Positions 6,616 through 11,455 of a DNA stretch of 11,455 nt are shown one piece after another. The stretch comes from a bacterium. GTDB taxonomy: Bacteria; Cyanobacteriota; Sericytochromatia; S15B-MN24; VGJW01. The notes beneath the pieces were generated by a model that saw nothing but the letters and a program-made list of their open reading frames with translations, was not told the origin of the DNA and made no database searches. Numbering within the stretch: position 1 is the stretch's first letter; every line of letters begins with the position of its first letter. The translations under genes were made by a program, and so were the position numbers. The stretch is taken from assembly GCA_021790035.1 (NCBI GenBank), contig JAJYIO010000037.1, forward strand, positions 1 through 11,455, given 5' to 3'.

Positions 6616-6629
6616 CCTCCCTTGGGAGG
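6616..6629 (-). promoter_or_regulatory. rbfA ribosome binding site within a perfect inverted repeat
   Basis: Read on the minus strand, CCTCCC (6629-6624) is followed by AA and then GGGAGG (6621-6616), which is the rbfA Shine-Dalgarno. The anti-Shine-Dalgarno-like CCTCCC could pair with it, although a two-base loop requires opening the innermost pairs. AGGGAGCC occurs twice (6618-6611 and 6640-6633), the second copy 22 bases further upstream. This could let translation of rbfA respond to RNA folding. The arrangement is visible; regulation is inference. Confidence 0.4.
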
Positions 6630-6664
6630 CGAGGCTCCCTAAATGGGTCCCGACACAGGGTCAA

Positions 6665-6680
6665 GTGGCCGACCGGCCAC
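6665..6680 (-). other. Hairpin in infB-rbfA intergenic region
   Basis: On the minus strand GTGGCCG and CGGCCAC are perfect inverted arms separated by GT; a realistic fold has five to six base pairs with a four-base or larger loop. It lies 14 bases after the infB stop in the 84-base infB-rbfA gap. There is no U-tract, so an operon-internal terminator is unlikely. A 3'-end stabiliser, processing site or chance GC-rich dyad are all possible. Confidence 0.3.
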
Positions 6681-6693
6681 CGGCCAGCTCTGC

Positions 6694-9063
6694 CTAGGAC
6701 CGCGCCTTGACCTGGGTGGTGTACACCTCGATGATGTCCCCCTCCTTCAGGTCATGGAAGCTATCGAAGGAAATACCGCACTCGTATCCTTGCGCCACCT
6801 CCTTGACATCGTCCTTGAACCGCTTGAGGTTGTCGAGCTTGCCCTCGTGCACGATGTCCTTGCCGCGAAGCACCTTGGCCTTCTGGTTGCGAAGGATCTT
6901 GCCCTCCAGGACGTATGCGCCGGCGATGACGCTCTTGCCGAAGGTGAAGATCTTGCGGATCTCGGCCTTGCCCGAGAACACGTCTTCGTATTCGGGCTCG
7001 AGCTTGCCCTTGAGGGCTGCCTCCATGTCCTCGAGGAGCTTGTAGATGATGTCGTACTCGCGGACCTCGACGGACTCCTGCTCGGCCTTGACGCGAGCGC
7101 GCTCCTGGATCGAGGTGTGGAAGGCGATCACGATCGCGTTGGAAGCCGCAGCCAGGTCGACGTCGGATTCCACCACCTCGCCGGTGTTGGCCAGGATGAT
7201 GCGAAGGCCGAGCCCCTTGCCCTTGATCTCGTCGTCCTCGTTGAGATTCATGAGCGACTGCGTGACGGCCTCGACCGAACCCTTGACGTCGCCGCGGAGG
7301 ACGATCTTGACCTCCTTGACCTCGCCGAGCTTGCCGCCCTTGGCGGCCTCGGAGAGGGCGCCCAAGGTGAGGTGCTTGGCCCGCTCGGCCAGCTCCTTGG
7401 CGCGCTCGGCCTCCGCACGCTCCCCGGCGATGGACTTGGCCGTGCGCTCGTCCTCGGTGACCTGGAAGACATCCCCGGCCCGTGGCACCGACGGCAAGCC
7501 GGTGACGACGACGGGCATGGAAGGCAAGGCCTCCTTGACGCGCTTGCCCTGGTCGTTGCTCATCGAACGGACCTTGCCGGCGATCGCCCCGACGACGAAG
7601 TTGTCGCCGACCGAGAGCGTGCCGCTCTGAACCAGGAGCGTGGCCTTGGGACCCTGCCGGGGATCGAGCTCGGCCTCGATCACGAGGCCGCGGGCCATGC
7701 GATCGGGATCGGCCCGAAGCTCCTGCACCTCGGCCACCAGGAGGATCATCTCGAGGAGGTCGCCGATGCCCGTCTTCTGCTTGGCCGAGACCGGAACCAT
7801 GACCGTCTGGCCGCCCCAGTCCTCGGCCAAAAGCTCGAACTCGGTCAGCTGCTGCTTGACCTGATCCGGGTTGGCGCCGGGCTTGTCGATCTTGTTGATG
7901 GCCACGATGATGGGCACGCCCGCGTCCTTGGCGTGGTGGATCGCCTCGATCGTCTGGGGCTTGACGCCATCATCGGCCGCCACGACCAGGACCGCGATAT
8001 CGGTCGCCTTGGCGCCACGGGCACGCATCGCCGTGAAGGCCTCGTGGCCGGGGGTGTCGAGGAAGGTGATGATGTTGCTGCGGACGCTGACCTGGTAGGC
8101 GCCGATGTGCTGGGTGATGCCGCCGGCCTCGCCCGCGACGACGTTCGTCTGACGAATGGCGTCGAGCAGCGAGGTCTTGCCGTGGTCGACGTGGCCCATG
8201 ATGACCACGACGGGCGGACGCGTCACCAGCTTGCTCTCGTCGATCTCCTCGGTCTTCTCGATCTCGGCGACATCCACCTGCGAGGGGTCGAACATCTCGA
8301 CCTTGAGGCCCATGTCGTCGCAGATCATCTCGGCCGTCTCGAGCGGAACGGTCTGGTTGATGGTGGCCATGATTCCCTTGAGGAAGAGGCGCTTGATGAG
8401 CTCGGCCTCATGAACGCCCATGCGCTCGGAAAGCTCCTTGACGGTGAGCGAGCCGGACAGCCGCACGACCTGGTTGAGAGTGGGAGCCGCCGGGCGCCCC
8501 CGCTCCTTCTTGCCGCGCTGGGCGACCTTGTTGGCGTCGCCCTCCATGTCCTTCTTGCGAGCCTCCCACGCCTTCTTGCCGCCAGCGCGGCCCTTGGGCG
8601 GAGCGCCAGCTCCCGGGCGCGGTGCTCCGGGGGGCGCTCCCGGCGCTCCCGGGCGCGGGGGGAAGCCGCCGGGCCGATGGCCGCCAGGGCCCGCCGGTAC
8701 GCCTGGGCGCACTCCGGGGACCGGGGCCGGGCGCTGACCCGGAGCTCCCGGGCGAGCCCCCATGCCGCCAGCGACGGCGGGCCGCACGGGCGGTTGCGGG
8801 CGCTGACGAACGGGCTCGGGGGCATGCGTGACGACGATGTGGGCGGCGGGAGCGGATATCGTGGTGGGGCCAGCCGGTGCGGCCGCCGCCTCGGTGGCTG
8901 CGGGCGCGGGAGCGATCTTGGCCAGCACCTTGCCGACCGCATCCTCGGGGACGGGGTTGAAGTTGCCGTGGATCTTCGCAAACCCCAGCTGGTTGAGGAG
9001 CGTGATCATATCCTTGGTCGGAAGGCTGACCTCCCGAGCCAGTTCGAATACCCGCTTAGCCAT
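6694..9063 (-). CDS. infB: Translation initiation factor IF-2
   Basis: IF-2 is the GTPase that places fMet-tRNA on the 30S P site and promotes 50S joining. The 789-residue protein has an N-terminal IF2_N module (MAKRVFELAREV..., 1-50), then a Pro/Gly/Ala-rich linker (about 51-160; nearly all G, A, P and R from 100 to 155), a basic stretch (161-190) and a second IF2_N-like module (about 205-256, LTVKELSERMGV). The G domain shows G1 GHVDHGKT (290-297), G2 GGITQHIG (314-321), G3 DTPGH (336-340), G4 NKID (390-393) and G5 SAK (426-428), all intact. Domains II, III and C2 follow to the end. The ATG at 9063 directly abuts the ylxR stop (TAAATG) and has no good Shine-Dalgarno, so translation is probably coupled to ylxR. 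Isoforms from internal starts, known in E. coli, were not resolved here. Confidence 0.98.
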   Translation of the reverse strand: MAKRVFELAREVSLPTKDMITLLNQLGFAKIHGNFNPVPEDAVGKVLAKIAPAPAATEAAAAPAGPTTISAPAAHIVVTHAPEPVRQRPQPPVRPAVAGGMGARPGAPGQRPAPVPGVRPGVPAGPGGHRPGGFPPRPGAPGAPPGAPRPGAGAPPKGRAGGKKAWEARKKDMEGDANKVAQRGKKERGRPAAPTLNQVVRLSGSLTVKELSERMGVHEAELIKRLFLKGIMATINQTVPLETAEMICDDMGLKVEMFDPSQVDVAEIEKTEEIDESKLVTRPPVVVIMGHVDHGKTSLLDAIRQTNVVAGEAGGITQHIGAYQVSVRSNIITFLDTPGHEAFTAMRARGAKATDIAVLVVAADDGVKPQTIEAIHHAKDAGVPIIVAINKIDKPGANPDQVKQQLTEFELLAEDWGGQTVMVPVSAKQKTGIGDLLEMILLVAEVQELRADPDRMARGLVIEAELDPRQGPKATLLVQSGTLSVGDNFVVGAIAGKVRSMSNDQGKRVKEALPSMPVVVTGLPSVPRAGDVFQVTEDERTAKSIAGERAEAERAKELAERAKHLTLGALSEAAKGGKLGEVKEVKIVLRGDVKGSVEAVTQSLMNLNEDDEIKGKGLGLRIILANTGEVVESDVDLAAASNAIVIAFHTSIQERARVKAEQESVEVREYDIIYKLLEDMEAALKGKLEPEYEDVFSGKAEIRKIFTFGKSVIAGAYVLEGKILRNQKAKVLRGKDIVHEGKLDNLKRFKDDVKEVAQGYECGISFDSFHDLKEGDIIEVYTTQVKARS

Positions 9064-9423
9064 TTAAAGTGATGTCCAATCCGTTGATCTTGCCGAGATG
9101 CCGCCCCGGCTCGCATCCTCACCGGCAGGAAATCCTGACCGCGGGGATTCGATAGGTGCCTTGGCCGCCAGCGCCGCGAGGGCCTGCATCGTCTCCGGCG
9201 ACAGGGGCCGCCTCAAGGCTTTCTCCAGGTAATGCTTGCGAACGGCCCCCTCCAGGCACGACCGCAAAGGGTGAATATAAGCCCCCCTCCCGGGGAGCTT
9301 GCCACCGAGATCGAGAGCGACGTCGCCAACAGGACTCCGGGTGACTCTAATTAATTCTAACTTCGGTGCCCAGCTGCGGCAAGTCACGCAACGCCGGAGC
9401 AAAGGAGCCTGGTGCCTGGCCAT
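9064..9423 (-). CDS. ylxR: YlxR-family RNA-binding protein
   Basis: YlxR (DUF448) is a small basic protein, usually encoded between nusA and infB. In some bacteria it has been reported to bind nucleic acid or the RNase P RNA and influence gene expression; its exact role varies. Here the 119 residues begin MARHQAPLLRRCVTCR. The family signatures R-x-C-x-x-C-R (RCVTCR, 11-16, C12 and C15), LELIRV (22-27), the LDLGGKLPGRGAY block (38-49) and a later Cys56 are all present. The last 30 residues extend beyond the usual core and look disordered. The ATG at 9423 has GAGG seven bases upstream; an upstream in-frame extension to 9531 would overlap nusA and lacks family similarity. The stop abuts infB exactly. 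No L7Ae-type ylxQ gene follows. Confidence 0.92.
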   Translation of the reverse strand: MARHQAPLLRRCVTCRSWAPKLELIRVTRSPVGDVALDLGGKLPGRGAYIHPLRSCLEGAVRKHYLEKALRRPLSPETMQALAALAAKAPIESPRSGFPAGEDASRGGISARSTDWTSL

Positions 9424-9493
9424 CCGTTGACCTCGATTGTCGATCTGGCTTCTCGCGATCCTGCAAGAGCGCCCCGCAAGACCCGAGGGCCGG

Positions 9494-10618
9494 TCAATCC
9501 GCCGCGCCCACCGGAGCCGGCTCGTCGGCATCGGCGGGCACCGTCGACCCAGAGGACCCCGCGTCGCCCGGAGCCGCCAGGGCCTTGGCCTGACTCTCGC
9601 TCTTGATGTCGATCTTGAAGCCGGTCAAGCGAGCCGCCAGACGGACGTTCTGGCCCTCGCGTCCGATCGCCTGCGAAAGCTGGCTGTCGTCCACGATGAT
9701 CCGGGCGCTGCGCTCGCCGAGGACCTTCACCGAGCTGACCTTGGCCGGGGAGAGGGCATTGGCGATGTACTCGGACGGGTTGCTCGACCAGCGGATGATG
9801 TCTATCTTCTCGTTGCGGAGCTCGCTCACGATGCTCTGGATGCGCCCGCCGCGCGTCCCGACGCAAGACCCCACCGGATCGACGCCGGGCCGCATGGCCC
9901 GTACGGCGATCTTGGTCCGGAACCCCGCCTCGCGGGAAATCGCCTCGATCTGGACCGAGCCGTCGAGGATCTCAGGAATCTCGAGCTCGAAGAGTTCCCG
10001 CACCAGTCCGGCGTGTGCGCGAGAGCAGATGAGCTGCGCCCCCCGGGCCCCTTCCTTGACCTCGACGAGGTAGACCTTGATGCGATCGCCCACCCGGAAA
10101 CGCTCCCCCGCAACCTGCTCGGTGGGCGGAACCACGCCCTCGACCTTGCCGAAGGACACGATCAGCGCCCGGCCTTCGATGCGCCGGACCTCCCCGACGA
10201 GGGTCTCGCCGGCCTTGGTCCGGTACTGGTCGAGCAAGGTCCTGCGCTCGGCCTCTCGGGTCTTTTGCTGCAGGACCTGCCGGAAGGCCCCCGCGGCCAG
10301 CCGCCCCATGGTGGCCGGGCTGGGCGTCACGTCGATCTCGACCACCTGGCCGACCTCGGCGTCCTCTTGATGGGCCAGCGCATCATCCAGGGCGATCTCG
10401 GAGCTGGGCTCCACGACCTGCTCGACGACCTGGCGGCGGGCCAGGATCAGGATCTCGTTGCCGTCGAGATCAAGACGGGCGATCGTGTTCTCGCGGGCAT
10501 CCGGCATCTTCTTGTAGGCCGCCAGAAGCGCGGCCTCCAGGGAATCTTGCAAGACGTCCGGCGCGATGCCCTTCTCGCGCTGGACCGTCTTGAATGCCTC
10601 TCGAATGTTGACCTGCAT
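9494..10618 (-). CDS. nusA: Transcription elongation/termination factor NusA
   Basis: NusA binds RNA polymerase and nascent RNA, modulating pausing, intrinsic termination and antitermination. The 374-residue product has the N-terminal RNAP-binding domain (MQVNIREAFKTVQREKGI..., about 1-130), an S1 domain (about 138-203, GETLVGEVRRIEGRALIVSFGKVEGVVP), KH1 (about 230-292, with PVGSCVGTRGGRIQSIVSEL) and KH2 (about 297-345, with the GxxG loop in QAIGREGQNVRLAARLTG). It ends in a short Ala/Pro/Asp tail and lacks the acidic repeats AR1/AR2 of gammaproteobacterial NusA, like the shorter versions in many other phyla. The ATG at 10618 is supported by GGGGGAAG four bases upstream and the typical start MQVNIREAF; a longer in-frame extension to 10759 would overlap rimP and is rejected. 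It lies 26 bases after rimP and 70 before ylxR. Confidence 0.97.
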   Translation of the reverse strand: MQVNIREAFKTVQREKGIAPDVLQDSLEAALLAAYKKMPDARENTIARLDLDGNEILILARRQVVEQVVEPSSEIALDDALAHQEDAEVGQVVEIDVTPSPATMGRLAAGAFRQVLQQKTREAERRTLLDQYRTKAGETLVGEVRRIEGRALIVSFGKVEGVVPPTEQVAGERFRVGDRIKVYLVEVKEGARGAQLICSRAHAGLVRELFELEIPEILDGSVQIEAISREAGFRTKIAVRAMRPGVDPVGSCVGTRGGRIQSIVSELRNEKIDIIRWSSNPSEYIANALSPAKVSSVKVLGERSARIIVDDSQLSQAIGREGQNVRLAARLTGFKIDIKSESQAKALAAPGDAGSSGSTVPADADEPAPVGAAD

Positions 10619-10644
10619 CGATCTTCCCCCAAATCGCCGACAGC

Positions 10645-11097
10645 TCAGTCGAGCGAGAGCCGGATCACGGCCAGCTGCTCTCTGGGAACCGTCAGCTCTC
10701 CGACTTCGGTTTGAACCTTGACGGCATCGTCCGTCAGGCCGACCAGCTGCCCCTTCCACTGGCGCCGACCCGAGATCGGAGCCTTGCCCTTGAGAAATAC
10801 ACGGCGACCGGCGAAACGGCGAAAGTCCTCCGGCGTCTTGAGCGGGCGCTCGGCTCCCGGCGACGAGACCTCGAGGTAGTATCGCGCCTCGCCCATCGCG
10901 TCGCTCGCCTCGATCGCAGCGTCCAGACGCCTCGAAAGGGTCTCGCAGTGCTCGTGCGAGATGCCGCCCTCCCGATCGATCGTGATGCGCAGGATGCGCC
11001 GGCCCGCCTCGGTCACGAACTCGACATCCACGAGCTCGAGGGCGAGCTCGGCTGCGATCGGGCTAGCCAGAGCCGCGACGCGATCAACAGGGGGCAT
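10645..11097 (-). CDS. rimP: Ribosome maturation factor RimP
   Basis: RimP assists assembly of the 30S subunit, especially the central pseudoknot region and S12 binding. The 150-residue protein matches the family: an N-terminal alpha/beta domain with ELVDVEFVTEAGRRILRITIDREGGI (21-46) and HEHCETLSRRLDAAIE (49-64), the signature YYLEVSSPGAERPLKTPEDFRRFAG (73-97), and the C-terminal SH3-like domain (98-150, GQLVGLTDDAVKVQT). The ATG at 11097 has GAGG about eight bases upstream; the further in-frame extension to 11241 is not family-like. It is the first gene of the minus-strand operon, with a candidate promoter about 160 bases upstream, and precedes nusA as in most bacteria. Confidence 0.95.
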   Translation of the reverse strand: MPPVDRVAALASPIAAELALELVDVEFVTEAGRRILRITIDREGGISHEHCETLSRRLDAAIEASDAMGEARYYLEVSSPGAERPLKTPEDFRRFAGRRVFLKGKAPISGRRQWKGQLVGLTDDAVKVQTEVGELTVPREQLAVIRLSLD

Positions 11098-11255
11098 GCG
11101 AGACCTCACGGCGCAGATCGAAGGACCTGCGGCCTGGCGCCATCGGCCGCCCGGGACGGTTCGGCAATGGCAACCGTGCGATACATATGTGATTTTCCGC
11201 CATGGTCGTCGACCCTGGGACCGGGCCGAAGATGCTCCCACCGCCGTCCTACGAC

Positions 11256-11272
11256 ACCTGATTGTAACAGGT
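11256..11272 (-). promoter_or_regulatory. Candidate extended -10 promoter of the rimP-nusA-infB operon, inside a dyad
   Basis: On the minus strand TGTTACAAT (11269-11261) fits an extended -10 element (TGN plus TACAAT, five of six to the sigma-70 consensus). A weak -35-like TTCTCC lies 17 bases upstream. The -10 is framed by an inverted repeat, ACCTG (11272-11268) and CAGGT (11260-11256), with seven bases between, which could be an operator. The predicted transcript would have a leader of about 155-160 bases before rimP. AT-rich sequence is rare in this DNA, which favours a real promoter, but the call rests on motif reading only. Confidence 0.45.
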
Positions 11273-11302
11273 TCCCCACTCGCGGAGAAGACGCCCCGCC
11301 GG

Positions 11303-11314
11303 GCGGCGAAGCAG
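11303..11314 (+). repeat. 12-bp direct repeat, copy 2
   Basis: Second copy of GCGGCGAAGCAG, identical to 57-68. It lies in the 358-base gene-free stretch 11098-11455 upstream of rimP, 45 bases before the hairpin at 11360-11386. See the first copy for interpretation. Confidence 0.35.
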
Positions 11315-11339
11315 ATACCCCCATCAGAAACTCTCTTCT

Positions 11340-11352
11340 CCGGCTGCGCCGG
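11340..11352. other. Small perfect hairpin next to the terminator-like stem
   Basis: CCGGC (11340-11344) pairs with GCCGG (11348-11352) across TGC. It lies seven bases from the larger hairpin at 11360-11386. It may be part of the same repeat or terminator region; no function can be assigned. Confidence 0.3.
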
Positions 11353-11359
11353 CAGTGAC

Positions 11360-11386
11360 TTGAGAGGGGCCCTTCGCCCCTCTCAA
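11360..11386 (-). terminator. Perfect 11-bp hairpin upstream of the rimP operon, terminator-like
   Basis: TTGAGAGGGGC and GCCCCTCTCAA form a perfect 11-bp stem with a five-base loop. On the minus strand it reads gTTTGAGAGGGGC-loop-GCCCCTCTCAA, close in design to 91-115 (gTTTGCGGGGGGC-loop-GCCCCCCGCA). It lies upstream of the rimP promoter and downstream of whatever gene enters from the right. One frame from the right stops at TGA 11385-11383 inside the stem, and another at 11444-11442; neither peptide is recognisable. No U-tract follows, so it may be a weak terminator, a transcript-end stabiliser or a dispersed palindrome. Confidence 0.45.
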
Positions 11387-11409
11387 ACTCGCCCCCCGCT
11401 GCGGGCAAG

Positions 11410-11433
11410 CTGCTGCGTAGCCACGCTCAGCAG
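11410..11433. repeat. Imperfect inverted repeat at the right edge
   Basis: CTGCTG (11410-11415) is inverted as CAGCAG (11428-11433). Inside, CGT (11416-11418) and ACG (11423-11425) can extend the stem with a two-base bulge. It adds to the clustering of palindromes in 11340-11433, which suggests repeat-derived intergenic DNA rather than coding sequence. No identity to a known element is claimed. Confidence 0.3.
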
Positions 11434-11455
11434 GTGGCCTTTCATTCGACGCTGT

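Noticed and set aside
6643..9072. 809-codon open frame on the plus strand opposite infB
   Set aside because: It lies antisense to a fully conserved IF-2 gene, and its protein is a low-complexity Leu/Asp/Gly/Arg mix without domains. Long antisense frames are expected at this GC content.
11106..11408. 100-codon minus-strand frame upstream of rimP
   Set aside because: It spans the candidate promoter and the terminator-like hairpin, is Arg/Gly/Pro-rich and resembles no family.
11383..11455. C-terminal end of a minus-strand gene entering from the right
   Set aside because: Different frames stop at 11385-11383 and 11444-11442, and one stays open further. None gives a recognisable peptide, and the DNA is palindrome-rich, so no gene is called.

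Overview
This window comes from a high-GC bacterial chromosome (about two thirds G+C by eye, with strong G/C bias at third codon positions). It carries a core translation/transcription gene cluster on the minus strand and a short cell-surface block on the plus strand. No phage, IS, CRISPR, tRNA or rRNA sequence was recognised. NusA ends after its KH domains and lacks the C-terminal acidic repeats of gammaproteobacterial NusA. YlxR follows NusA, and a DHH phosphoesterase (NrnA) and TruB end the cluster. This points to a non-gammaproteobacterial lineage, but the phylum cannot be fixed by reading alone. A plausible lipoprotein signal and a GlcNAc-1-P transferase/epimerase pair indicate an envelope carrying GlcNAc/ManNAc-initiated polymers.

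Plus strand, 1-4291. A terminator-like hairpin (91-115) is followed by wecA/tagO (142-1281, TTG start) and wecB (1291-2442, GTG start). Together these would make undecaprenyl-PP-GlcNAc and UDP-ManNAc, the first steps of many surface polysaccharides and wall polymers. A 334-base gene-free stretch follows. It is unusually rich in inverted repeats, some mutually exclusive, and contains three copies of an 8-mer. It leads into a 504-aa predicted lipoprotein (2777-4291) with about seven internal repeats of 51-58 residues, consistent with a beta-propeller. I cannot assign its function.

Minus strand, 11455-4332. Reading leftward from a putative extended -10 promoter near 11265, the order is rimP, nusA, ylxR, infB, rbfA, nrnA, truB, all close together or overlapping. 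This is the widely conserved operon coupling 30S maturation (RimP, RbfA), transcription elongation/termination (NusA), initiation (IF-2), nano-RNA/pAp turnover (NrnA) and tRNA pseudouridine-55 synthesis (TruB). The ylxQ gene often found between ylxR and infB is missing. The ribF-rpsO genes that often follow truB are replaced by the convergent lipoprotein gene, 40 bases away.

Window ends. Positions 1-81 and 11383-11455 may hold the last codons of neighbouring genes, but no frame is recognisable. Both ends carry a perfect GC-rich hairpin of similar design (91-115 and 11360-11386) near a shared 12-mer. These look like terminators or members of a dispersed repeat family. The genes themselves are ordinary. 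The parts most worth a second look are the structured leader at 2489-2744, the repeat lipoprotein it precedes, and several translation-start arrangements (wecA, truB, rbfA, infB).
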